Positions 8,876 to 16,050 of a DNA stretch of 46,151 nucleotides are shown here, one piece after another (position 1 is the first letter of the stretch; each line of letters opens with the position of its first letter). A program made the position numbers and the translations under genes. This stretch comes from Gordonia sp. (in: high G+C Gram-positive bacteria) (GTDB lineage: Bacteria; Actinomycetota; Actinomycetes; Mycobacteriales; Mycobacteriaceae), in contig NZ_JAGQTN010000121.1 in assembly GCF_020438995.1 (NCBI RefSeq), positions 1-46,151 of the forward strand, read 5' to 3'. The notes under the pieces were generated by a model, which saw nothing but the letters and a program-made list of their open reading frames with translations, had not been told where the DNA came from and did not search any database.

Positions 8876-10372
8876 ATGCGTAAAGCTGATCCCAGTCTCC
8901 TCGAACGGATGGACGTCCGTGCGGCACTCGAAACCGAAATCTCCAGCGCACAGCGAGACCTCCTGCCCGTCCAAGTCGGCGATCTGGCCGCCGAGAACCA
9001 TCTCGACGAGGTTGCTCAGATCATTGATACCCGAGCCAAAGAGGGTAACGTGGGCACTGAGGCTGCACCAGTACTCGCGGCCAGCAAATGGCGTCACGGA
9101 CGGCGGCCCGTAGCCGCGATACCGCTGCCAGAGCGCGTCCTCTATCGATCAGCTGCTAGACTCCTTGACGCAGGACTCGCCAAAGAGCGAGGAAAAGGCG
9201 ACTTCTCGTCGTTCACTAGCGCGCCAGTCGAAAATGGCGACGACTTCGTAATTGTCACAGATCTCGCAAACTTCTACTCCTCAATTCAAATTGATAGACT
9301 TTCCCGCGTTCTTCTATCCAGGACCGGCGAGTGGTCGACTATCAACTGGTTAAATGACTTTCTACACGGAATCTCTCCTGACGTAGGTGGTCTCCCTCAA
9401 GGAAGTACGGTTAGCGATAGGCTCGCTGACACTTACGCAGATACGCTCTTACGCAGATTACGCCGCCGCGGCCTATCCGTCTGGAGATACTCCGACGACT
9501 TCCGCATTGGTGCGTCTAGCTATCAGAATGCGATCAACTCACTCGAGATCTTCGATGAAGAGGTTCGATCGATGGGGCTATTCGTCAACGAGCGCAAGAC
9601 ATACGTCATGAGTAGAGACAGATACGTAGAAAGTCGAGGTCGACAGCACGCTTTCCTCACCGAAGCATGGGAACAGAAGCGGGAAGAATTGACAACAGTC
9701 GACTTCTACAGCTTCGAGGTGCATGAACCGGCAGATATATCCGTGTTCTGCGGGGTCGCTTTGGACGAGATGGATGCGTGGGCCAAAGACATTGCGCACA
9801 ACCGCGACAATGATCAAATACCACAGCCCGTCCGACTCGATCTGGGACTCGCACTGGCTGTCGTCACCATAGCTAAAGACCCCGCAGCACTGGTCTATAT
9901 CTCCGACCTTCTACTAATGGAACCTCAGATGGCACACCAAGTCGCTGACTACCTCTATGTGATGTCGGAAACACACGCAAAAGCAGTCGATAACACGGTA
10001 ATTCAGATCATAAAGAACGCATCCCTGAGTAAATGGACATCATTGTGGCTGTGCCACGGACTGAGCAACCCTGCGAGCGAACACGCTTCACTTCCCTGGG
10101 GATCTGACGATATAAATCCAGAGGTGAGGGACTGGATTAGGACTCTAACATGGCACAACGATGCGGTCGTTTCCTCCCATGCCACCTGGGCATTGGCAAT
10201 TAACGGAGCCCTAACCAAGGAGGACTGGATACGCCTCAACTCTAAACAAGGGCCTTACAGCCAGCAGTATACAGCTGCGACACTCGGAAAACTCAGAAAC
10301 ACGAACAAAGAAAACAATGACAGTGGGGACCAGTTCGATGCCATAGTGCGGAAATGGGCCCAGTCGTTATGA
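8876..10372 (+). CDS. Reverse transcriptase of the Abi/UG (defence) type with a long C-terminal helical domain
   Basis: The 498-residue protein carries RT fingers and palm motifs in order: RPVAAIPLPERVLYR near residues 77-91, motif A VTDLANFYSSI with Asp129, GLPQGS at 172-177, and motif C YSDDF at 205-209 with Asp207 and Asp208. A motif-D-like NERKT follows at 238-242. The catalytic triad is intact, so it is probably an active polymerase. The remaining ~240 residues are helical, with no nuclease or maturase motif, and there is no group II intron structure around it. This fits the abortive-infection/unknown-group RTs rather than introns or retrons. It follows hsdS by 35 bases. Its use of AGA, ATA, CTA and TTA codons differs from the flanking genes. 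A start at 8858 would add six residues. Confidence 0.82.
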   Translation: MRKADPSLLERMDVRAALETEISSAQRDLLPVQVGDLAAENHLDEVAQIIDTRAKEGNVGTEAAPVLAASKWRHGRRPVAAIPLPERVLYRSAARLLDAGLAKERGKGDFSSFTSAPVENGDDFVIVTDLANFYSSIQIDRLSRVLLSRTGEWSTINWLNDFLHGISPDVGGLPQGSTVSDRLADTYADTLLRRLRRRGLSVWRYSDDFRIGASSYQNAINSLEIFDEEVRSMGLFVNERKTYVMSRDRYVESRGRQHAFLTEAWEQKREELTTVDFYSFEVHEPADISVFCGVALDEMDAWAKDIAHNRDNDQIPQPVRLDLGLALAVVTIAKDPAALVYISDLLLMEPQMAHQVADYLYVMSETHAKAVDNTVIQIIKNASLSKWTSLWLCHGLSNPASEHASLPWGSDDINPEVRDWIRTLTWHNDAVVSSHATWALAINGALTKEDWIRLNSKQGPYSQQYTAATLGKLRNTNKENNDSGDQFDAIVRKWAQSL

Positions 10373-10953
10373 ATGAAAGTGGCGTAAGATCGCAGTACGC
10401 CGAGGATGTGTGCGAATTCGTTTGGCTGGCATTGGCAGCTTACGATAGGACACAGAGGACTACTTCAAATATTGCAGATTGGCAGCAAACTGGCAATGAA
10501 CCTTCGAGAGCAGTACTGTCCGCAATATGTGAGATCGCCAGTTACGTAGAAGCCTTCGCTGCCGAATCGTTCATTGATCACGCCGAAACTGTTTCGTCGA
10601 TGTGTGTAGAACCGATACCGAAGATCGTTCGAGAATCTGTTCGAAAGCCCCTCGAGAGCACATGGAAGGGAAGGCTGGAGTTCATTAAAATCTGGTTGGA
10701 TCCGGAATATGGCAGCACCGATTCATGGAAGGAGTGGATGGGTTTCGTCGAGGCAAGGAATGCGTGGGCACACGGCCAAGGGAAACTGACAAAGCGCCAG
10801 CTCCAGAATCAAGAGGTCCGGGCAAACATTAAGCGCTCAGGCCTCACTGTGACGGATGGACTGATATCTGGAAGCGCCGAGGACGTAAGGAAGTGCGCAT
10901 GTATAGCAGTCGAATTCATTGACTGGATTGACCAACGTGTGAAGCGTTCGTAG
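10369..10953 (+). CDS. HEPN-like protein coupled to the reverse transcriptase
   Basis: A 194-residue, mostly helical protein whose ATG overlaps the RT stop codon in an ATGA, so it is made together with the RT. Residues 130-135 read RNAWAH, matching the RX4-6H catalytic signature of HEPN ribonucleases with the usual polar residue after Arg. A helix containing SAICEIASYVEAFAAESF (51-68) could supply the second helix of the bundle. HEPN proteins are RNases or their inactive partners in toxin-antitoxin, CRISPR and Abi systems. In lactococcal AbiA an RT domain is fused to a C-terminal HEPN domain, so this pair may be a split form. I recognise no closer family. Codon use is AT-rich like that of the RT. 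Confidence 0.6.
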   Translation: MNESGVRSQYAEDVCEFVWLALAAYDRTQRTTSNIADWQQTGNEPSRAVLSAICEIASYVEAFAAESFIDHAETVSSMCVEPIPKIVRESVRKPLESTWKGRLEFIKIWLDPEYGSTDSWKEWMGFVEARNAWAHGQGKLTKRQLQNQEVRANIKRSGLTVTDGLISGSAEDVRKCACIAVEFIDWIDQRVKRS

Positions 10954-11062
10954 TTCTGCCACCAGTGTTCGTATCGCGGGTCACAATGGATCACTATTTA
11001 GCCATCAATGGCGACACCGAGCCCGTCAACTGACTGGCAAGAGCTGTAGATTTGATGAGGCA

Positions 11063-11095
11063 CCGACCAGCTGAACGGACCGACACCCTGGTCGG
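11063..11095 (+). other. Hairpin in the intergenic region after the RT-HEPN pair
   Basis: CCGACCAG (11063-11070) pairs with CTGGTCGG (11088-11095) across a 17-base loop, and a T5 run lies about 50 bases further on at the end of CGCTCTTTTT. It sits in the 233-base gap between the HEPN-like gene and a convergent membrane-protein gene. It may be part of a terminator or of a small structured RNA. No gene was seen in this gap. Confidence 0.3.
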
Positions 11096-11186
11096 GCAAG
11101 CCGACGACTGCGCTGTTGCTACCACGGTACGGCACTGCCCGCTCTTTTTAACTACCGCCAGAAATCACGTCGGGGGGTTGTCTATC

Positions 11187-11852
11187 CTACTTCTTCTCTT
11201 CGTCCGCCTTGTCAACATCGTCACCCTTACCACCCTTTTCGCTCTTCATAACGCCGTCAGGTGTCCACTCATCAACCCCCTTGAGTGGACGCCCTAAGAG
11301 AAACAGTACGCCCGGAGAAGCGACAAATACCGTGAGCGCAAAGATGACTCCAATTAGCTGATAGCCAACACTTGCACTCGCCTGCACCTTCCCGGCCACG
11401 TCCCGGATCACGAAACCTGAAAATACGAGTAACGCTACCGAAAGCCCGGCGGCAAAAAACGCTAGCTTCTTCCAAGCCTCCGCCTGCTCAACTAGCTTCT
11501 CCGCCATCAAGGCAACGGCTCGTAAGTATCTGCGACGGATCTTCGCATCCGACTCTGGAATCTTCTCAAAGACGGAAGAGAGCGTGCTAACAGCACTGTG
11601 CGGCTCCTGCGTCATGAAAGCCTGGAGGCCGTCTCGTGGTAGCGGTCGTTTGCTCGAATCCACTAGAATCGCTGCGTCTGGAATAGCTGCCACCGTGGCC
11701 GCGGCATCCGCCCAAGATTCAAACTCGAGCAGATAGATCACGTAATCGTCTTCACCGTCACGAACCAGATCAGTTTCTGTCCACCCGGCTGCCTGCAACC
11801 TGGCTTCACCTTCAGTGTCGTCCTTGCGGATCTTGTACGAAACGGTCGGCAT
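11187..11852 (-). CDS. Hypothetical two-helix membrane protein, 221 aa
   Basis: I do not recognise the family. The N-terminal ~125 residues are soluble, mixed alpha/beta and then helical (SDAKIRRRYLRAVALMAEKLVEQAEAWKK). Two membrane helices follow at about 130-150 (LAFFAAGLSVALLVFSGFVI) and 163-186 (YQLIGVIFALTVFVASPGVL). A charged, lysine- and aspartate-rich tail ends the protein. The start at 11852 has a good GAGGGGAA ribosome-binding site. It converges on the RT-HEPN genes inside the island. A soluble sensor-like part joined to two membrane helices would suit a membrane-acting effector, but this is only inference. Confidence 0.7.
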   Translation of the reverse strand: MPTVSYKIRKDDTEGEARLQAAGWTETDLVRDGEDDYVIYLLEFESWADAAATVAAIPDAAILVDSSKRPLPRDGLQAFMTQEPHSAVSTLSSVFEKIPESDAKIRRRYLRAVALMAEKLVEQAEAWKKLAFFAAGLSVALLVFSGFVIRDVAGKVQASASVGYQLIGVIFALTVFVASPGVLFLLGRPLKGVDEWTPDGVMKSEKGGKGDDVDKADEEKK

Positions 11853-11915
11853 GATGTGTTCCCCTCAGCTATGGGTCTTGTGTCACGAAACTCTACTCTC
11901 AGACGTAGCTTTCGG

Positions 11916-12280
11916 TCAGACTTTTAGGAACGATGCTCCGACCCACAGCCACACAGTAGGACCTCCGAGCACCAGCACGAACACCCAGTCCACGATCTCG
12001 TCCCCGTCGTGGGCGCGCTCGCTCCAACATACGCTTCGCCTCGGGGTTCGCGGCCTCCGCCGCGCCCGCTGGGTCGTACGTGAACAGTGCCACGCCCACC
12101 TCGTCGGCGTAGTCCAGAGCTTGCGTGCTGCAGCCGGACGCGCTGAAGAAGACGAGCTCGTCTGAGCCAGTGCCGTGTGCGCCCACAAGGTTCTGAACGT
12201 CTGGGAGACGTGTGGCCCCGCTCTTCCATTTGACCTGCGCCAGACCACGGGAGGAGCGGACGTCGATGGCAGGTCCGCTA
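11916..12280 (-). pseudogene. Broken Mrr-like restriction endonuclease fragment
   Basis: Read on the minus strand from about 12280, the frame gives IDVRSSRGLAQVKW, which resembles the D...QxK active-site core of Mrr-type PD-(D/E)XK nucleases. It continues with VQNLVGAHGTGSDELVFFSASGCSTQALDYADEVGVALFTYD, the typical end of that domain. The 5' part of the gene is absent; the sequence upstream belongs to the neighbouring anchored protein. After AKRMLERA (about 12020) a one-base shift is needed to continue into a sensible tail containing DGDEIVDWVFVLVLGGPTVWLW, which ends at TGA 11916-11918. It is therefore truncated and frameshifted. It was probably a modified-DNA restriction enzyme before it decayed. 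Confidence 0.6.
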
Positions 12281-12281
12281 A

Positions 12282-12827
12282 CTACGAGACCGGCCGCCAG
12301 GCAGCACATCCACGCGTCTCGAACGCAACGTCAGTTGCGCTGATGGTGACGGTCGTCGGTCCCGTGGGGTTGCCGTTCGCGATGAGATCGGTGAACTCGC
12401 CACTGGTTCCGCTGAGCCGAGCCCAGTAGCAGCCATCAGGATCACCTTTGGTCCGGTAAGTTCCGGCCTTGATGTCCTCGCCAACCATCCAGGTGCCGTC
12501 ACCGAAGGTGTCGCCCGAATCCTCGTCTTCCGTTGTGGTCGGCGTGGCGGTGACGGTCTCGGTCACCCGCTTGGTTGTTTCGACGGCTTCGGTCTCGTGC
12601 ACGGTCTGAGTGACCGTTACGGTCATCGCCTGGGCTGCCTGCCGGGTCCCGCCGTCGTCCCCGGTCTGGCCGCCGATCAGCGCTCCGGAGGCCACCCCGA
12701 CGAGCAGGATTGCGAAGGCTCCGACGATGAGCCGTATCCACGACTTTCGCCGGCCGTCGGATTCTCGGCTCGGCGGTTCGACGAAGCCCGGAGCCTGATG
12801 CTGGTCGCCGAAGGAGTAGTTGGCCAC
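12282..12827 (-). CDS. Membrane-anchored protein with a C-terminal extracytoplasmic domain
   Basis: The 181-residue protein has a short cytoplasmic N-terminus and one membrane helix (about residues 30-52, LIVGAFAILLVGVASGALIG). A Thr/Glu-rich linker (about 68-105) leads to a compact domain, GDGTWMVGEDIKAGTYRT to the end. That domain holds two cysteines, in GCYWARLSG and RGCAAW, that could form a disulfide. The same C-terminal domain is common in small secreted or lipid-anchored actinobacterial proteins of unknown function, but here there is no lipobox. The GTG start at 12827 is preceded by TAGTGT six bases upstream. A decayed copy of the domain lies at 14298-14460. Confidence 0.72.
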   Translation of the reverse strand: MANYSFGDQHQAPGFVEPPSRESDGRRKSWIRLIVGAFAILLVGVASGALIGGQTGDDGGTRQAAQAMTVTVTQTVHETEAVETTKRVTETVTATPTTTEDEDSGDTFGDGTWMVGEDIKAGTYRTKGDPDGCYWARLSGTSGEFTDLIANGNPTGPTTVTISATDVAFETRGCAAWRPVS

Positions 12828-12833
12828 CGCCCG

Positions 12834-12839
12834 ACACTA
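12834..12839 (-). promoter_or_regulatory. Probable -10 box (TAGTGT) for the anchored protein
   Basis: On the minus strand TAGTGT ends 6 bases before the GTG at 12827, the same leaderless geometry as other genes here. The rest of the 333-base gap up to 13160 holds no gene I can support; it carries this promoter and the antitoxin promoter region. Confidence 0.4.
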
Positions 12840-13107
12840 TTTCAGCCGGGCAACCTCCACAAATAGCCCGTCCGGGCGAACTGCATAGGACCGCACCGAA
12901 ATGTGGGCGACTGCGCAGTTGTCCACAATATCGGCATCACGGCTGGCGACAACAGCGATAGCCAGGTCAGTCCGTTTCGGTGGTCCCGTATCGTCGCCCG
13001 CCAAATGACTCGCCATCCTCGTAGCCTGACCCCCCATGCGCGCGAAGGTGCTCGTATCGACAGTTCATGCACCGCTGTAGTGGACTTCTTCGCCGCAATC
13101 TGAAATA

Positions 13108-13122
13108 TTCGAACGTATCGAA
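13108..13122 (+). promoter_or_regulatory. Candidate operator upstream of the HTH antitoxin
   Basis: TTCGA (13108-13112) and TCGAA (13118-13122) form an inverted repeat with a 5-base spacer in an AT-rich stretch. A TANNNT-like TAGTTT follows at 13124. The gene's GAGAGGTGG ribosome-binding site is at 13146-13154. Self-repression by the HTH antitoxin is the likely use. Confidence 0.35.
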
Positions 13123-13160
13123 ATAGTTTTCGTTTTGTTCGTTCAGAGAGGTGGTCCGGC

Positions 13161-13700
13161 ATGACAACGCAATCTCAGCTCTCGTCTGAGACGTTCCTGC
13201 CCGAGCATGTTGATCAGCTCGCGCCAGTGCTGAGTTTCCTACAGACCCATGAACGTTCAGCGGGGATGACCGCCTCGTCTTCGTATGCCCTGGTCGGGGA
13301 CGACGGGCACGATCGAATCGAGCTTCCCGGGAACCTTCACCAGGTTCTCAAGCGGGTGGTCGAGGCAATGTCACAGGGTCGAGCTGTCACCGTGGCGCCG
13401 CAGAGCATGACTCTCACGACGCAGCAGGCCGCCGACCTGCTCGGTGTGAGTCGGCCGACCATCGTCCGATTGATCAACGACGGACATATCAATGCTGAGC
13501 GGGTCGGCAATCGGCATCGGCTGCTGCTCGATGATGTGCTCGCCTACCGGGATGCTCGCCGGACACAGCAGTACGATGCCATCGCCGCGACATCGGTGGC
13601 CATCGACGCCGAAGACGACCCAGCGGTCGTCCGCAAGCAGTTGCGTGAGGTCCGTAAGGCCGTCGCGGCACGTCGCAAGACGTCGAAGAAGGTCGGCTGA
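13161..13700 (+). CDS. Excisionase-type helix-turn-helix antitoxin of a PIN toxin system
   Basis: The 179-residue protein carries a MerR/excisionase-like winged HTH at about residues 83-131: TLTTQQAADLLGVSRPTIVRLINDG, then VGNRHRLLLDDVLAYRD. Such proteins are known in actinobacteria as antitoxins directly upstream of PIN-domain toxins, which is the arrangement here. The N-terminal ~80 residues are unannotated and may hold dimer contacts. The basic C-terminal end (KAVAARRKTSKKVG) may bind DNA or the toxin. The gene is intact with a good ribosome-binding site, while its partner toxin gene is frameshifted. Confidence 0.82.
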   Translation: MTTQSQLSSETFLPEHVDQLAPVLSFLQTHERSAGMTASSSYALVGDDGHDRIELPGNLHQVLKRVVEAMSQGRAVTVAPQSMTLTTQQAADLLGVSRPTIVRLINDGHINAERVGNRHRLLLDDVLAYRDARRTQQYDAIAATSVAIDAEDDPAVVRKQLREVRKAVAARRKTSKKVG

Positions 13701-13711
13701 CACGATCAGCC
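13695..13711 (+). other. Inverted repeat between antitoxin stop and toxin start
   Basis: GGCTGA (13695-13700, containing the antitoxin TGA) pairs with TCAGCC (13706-13711, ending at the base before the toxin ATG), with a 5-base loop. In RNA this stem would hide the toxin start until ribosomes finishing the antitoxin melt it. This is a reasonable route to coupled, low toxin synthesis, but it is inferred. Confidence 0.4.
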
Positions 13712-14286
13712 ATGTTTGTAGCCGTACTCGATACCTGTGTCCTGTGGCCAAGCTTGCAACGAGACCTTCTTCTCTCGCTCGCAGCCGAGAGTCTATACCG
13801 CCCCGTATGGTCAGATGCCGTCCTGGAAGAACTCGAGTTTCACGAGACGCTCAAACTCGTTGACCGCGGCATCGATCCTGGCGATGCCGCGGCGCGCGCA
13901 GCGCACCTTGTCGAGCAGATGGCAGCCGCATTCAGTGACGCCTGTGTCTCCGGGTGCTGGACGGCTCGTTCGGGCTGCCGGACCCAGACGATGAGCACCT
14001 TGTGGCAGCAGCGGTTGTCGGTGGTGCAGAAGCCATCGTGTCCGACAACATCTCAGATCTTCCCCGAGGGAAAGTACCCGATCGGATCCGCGTTGTCAGA
14101 CCTGCCCTGTTCGTCGCCGACATTGTCGCGGTGTCGCCTGACGCTGCGGTTCGTGCGCTGCAGACGATGATCAGACGCCGCACCAATCCTCCGGAAACCT
14201 TCGAGTATGTACTCGATGTACTCGGACGACGATACGGGATGCTCGACGCCGTCGAGACGATACGAGCTGCTGCTCATTCACCGTAA
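13712..14286 (+). pseudogene. PIN-domain toxin gene, frameshifted
   Basis: The first part (from ATG 13712) encodes MFVAVLDTCVLWPSLQRDLLLSLA, with the first active-site Asp, and VLEELEFHETL, with the acidic helix. Near 13952 the frame breaks into nonsense. The other half continues in the -1 frame from about 13954 as VLDGSFGLPDPDDEHLVAAA, then GGAEAIVSDN, which supplies the remaining PIN acidic residues, and ends at 14286. A single missing base around CCGGGTGC explains it. The joined protein would be about 190 residues. Loss of the toxin while the antitoxin stays open is expected. A sequencing error or a -1 ribosomal frameshift cannot be excluded. Confidence 0.8.
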
Positions 14287-14297
14287 CCTTGTGATTG

Positions 14298-14460
14298 CTA
14301 CGAGGTCGGCCGCCAAGTCCTGCCAGTTCCACGCCCCTTCGTCTCGAAAACCACGTCACTCGCACCGAGGGCTACCGCCGGCGGCCGTAGGCGTGGCGTT
14401 CGCCTTCCACAAGCCCGAATCCGACACCATTCCCGTGCTGCAGACTTCGTCCTGGCAGGT
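14298..14460 (-). pseudogene. Decayed copy of the anchored protein's C-terminal domain
   Basis: The minus-strand frame ends DVVFETKG...WRPTS then TAG at 14298-14300. This matches the end of the anchored protein at 12282 (DVAFETRG...WRPVS then TAG). Nucleotide similarity extends upstream through the region matching the NGNPTGPTTV codons, but only with frame changes. The 5' part is missing, and the IS3-family element begins just beyond. It is a remnant of a second copy of the gene or of its last domain. Confidence 0.45.
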
Positions 14461-14511
14461 CCCCGATAGTCGGTCCAGGCCGTTGTAGAGCCAGTTCCTA
14501 CAGGTGATCGC

Positions 14512-15387
14512 TCACGCGATCTCACACACCACCGGGTGGTGGGTGCAGGTGCATCCGGCAGCGTACTCGGCCGGGGTCTTGTAACCCAACGCCGAGTGCC
14601 GATGCCGACGGTTGTGATCGTCCTTGAAATCCCCGATCACCACCCGGGCCTCCAACACACTGGTCCAGCAGTTGCGGTTCAAACACTCATCCCGAAGACG
14701 ACTGCCCGAACGATTCGACGAACCCGTTGTTCCATGGCGTGCCCGGCGGGATGTAGCTGATACCTACCTTCCCGTCGCAAAACTGTTGCAACGCATGCGA
14801 TATGAACTCCGGTCCACTGTCCATCCGCAACACCTTCGGCGCTCCGCCGACGGCCGCAAACACCTGCTCGAGCTCGGCAACGAGCCGCTCAGCTGGGATC
14901 GAGGTATCCACGATGTCCAGCAACGAGACCCGCGTGTGCTCATCAACCATCGACGCAATCTTGATCTTACGCCCACCAACAGTGGCATCGAACTGAAAAT
15001 CCAAAGCCCACACCACATTCGGAGCATCCGCCTCGATCACCGGGACCGAGGACTGCCCGGCACGTTTGCGCCGCGGCGCCCGGTGAACCTGCAACCCTTC
15101 CTCCTTCCACAGTCGGTGCACCTTCTACTTGTTGATCGTCATACCCTTGTCGAACCGCAGATGCGCCCACGCCCGCCGGGACCCATGCCGGGGATTCTTG
15201 TCGGCATACGTGCGCAGATCAGAGCGCAGATCCGCATCCGGATCAGCGGGGGTCTGTGCTTGCGGAAGGCGTCGATACGCTGAGCGGGAAAGCCCAACCA
15301 CCTTGCACGCCATACGCTCTGACATACCCTTCACCTCTTTGAGTATGTCGATGGCGGCGCGTTTGGCGGCCGGGCCTAGAATTTTCC
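14512..15387 (-). pseudogene. IS3-family transposase OrfB (DDE integrase), broken by a stop and a frameshift
   Basis: The frame starts in the -1 phase at the end of orfA (KILGPAAKRAAIDILKEVKG) and runs through MACKVVGLSRSAYRRLP. An amber codon interrupts it at 15123-15125, after HLRFDKGMTINK. Reading resumes with the HTH_21/rve region, including the DDE residues: Asp in VVWALDFQFD, Asp in VLRMDSGPEF and Glu in NNGFVESF. Right after VESFG (about 14695) one base is lost. The other frame then continues SRLRDECLN to SALGYKTPAEYAAG and a stop at 14512-14514. Two independent lesions mean the enzyme is dead. Confidence 0.85.
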
Positions 15388-15666
15388 CTTGACGATCTCC
15401 CGCAACGCGTCCTTCTCCAACTCCGCATCAGCCAGCAGCCGCTTGAGGCGCCCGTTCTGCTCGCGCAACTCCTTGAGCTCTTTGGCGGCGTCGGTGTCCA
15501 TGCCGCCGTAGGTGCGGCGCCAGTTGTACAAGGTGGCCGCCGACACCTCCAACTCGTTCGCGATCTGCTCACCGGTCTTACCCTCGGCCGCGAGCTCATC
15601 GGCGCGCCGCAGCTTGCGCACGATGTCCTCGGCCGTGTGGCGTTTGCGTCCTGCCATGTCCTTCAT
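15376..15666 (-). CDS. IS3-family transposase OrfA
   Basis: The 96-residue protein has the HTH_Tnp_1 DNA-binding domain (RKRHTAEDIVRKLRRADELAAEG to SAATLYNWRRTYGG). A leucine-zipper-like coiled coil follows (LKELREQNGRLKRLLADAEL), ending EKDALREIVKGKF. It binds the IS ends and is normally joined to OrfB by -1 ribosomal frameshifting. An A-AAA run sits right at its end (GGGAAAATTCTAG), as expected. OrfA itself is intact, but OrfB is not. On its own OrfA could still repress related elements. Confidence 0.9.
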   Translation of the reverse strand: MKDMAGRKRHTAEDIVRKLRRADELAAEGKTGEQIANELEVSAATLYNWRRTYGGMDTDAAKELKELREQNGRLKRLLADAELEKDALREIVKGKF

Positions 15667-15811
15667 CGTCCCTTCTGTGCCCTCATCAGGGCAATCAGGA
15701 CTCTAAAACACCCCGGACCGGTTCACGGGAGGCATGCCACAGTCACAAGTCGATTCTACGCTCGACCGAGTCTCCGGGACCTCACTCTCGCCCTCCAACA
15801 TGTCAGGGAGC

Positions 15812-15840
15812 CCCCACACCGCCAGCTATGAGGTGTGGGG
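15812..15840. other. Strong hairpin in a 340-base gap
   Basis: CCCCACACC (15812-15820) pairs perfectly with GGTGTGGGG (15832-15840) over an 11-base loop. There is no T-run. It may end transcription from either side. Otherwise I see no gene between the IS end (15710) and the PIN toxin gene (16051). Confidence 0.4.
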
Positions 15841-16050
15841 ATCGCTAACAACGACTGAAACCTGCTGATGTGACACCGCTCTCGCCGTGAGTCAGAGACT
15901 CGCGAGCACGTGCCTCGACTGCCAGTTGATCTACTTTGGAACTTGAGAAGCATCAATTGTTGGCACTCTCCTCATGGCGTGTCGATTCGAATGAAGGTGA
16001 GCTGGTTCGGGGCAACTGCCCCACGGACGCCCCATCGTCGCCGCAGTACG

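Larger units (their letters stand above)
14481..15710 (-). mobile_element. Inactivated IS3-family insertion sequence
   Basis: The element holds an orfA/orfB transposase pair on the minus strand. Its ends are weak inverted repeats: TGTTTTAGAGTCCTG read inward from 15710, and CGTTGTAGAGCCAGTTCCT from 14481. Exact ends are uncertain by a few bases and I could not confirm a target-site duplication. orfB has both a stop codon and a frameshift, so the copy cannot move by itself. It lies next to the decayed domain copy at 14298. Confidence 0.75.

Noticed and set aside
8876-10372. RT as part of a group II intron, retron or diversity-generating element
   Set aside because: There is no maturase/endonuclease domain, no intron ends, no upstream msr-msd space, and no template/variable repeat pair was noticed nearby.
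12837-13037. 66-residue minus-strand frame upstream of the anchored protein
   Set aside because: Its ending looks somewhat protein-like, but there is no ribosome-binding site or recognisable domain, and it covers the next gene's promoter.
14481-15710. Plus-strand frames across the IS (14624-15283 and others)
   Set aside because: These are antisense shadows of the transposase genes.
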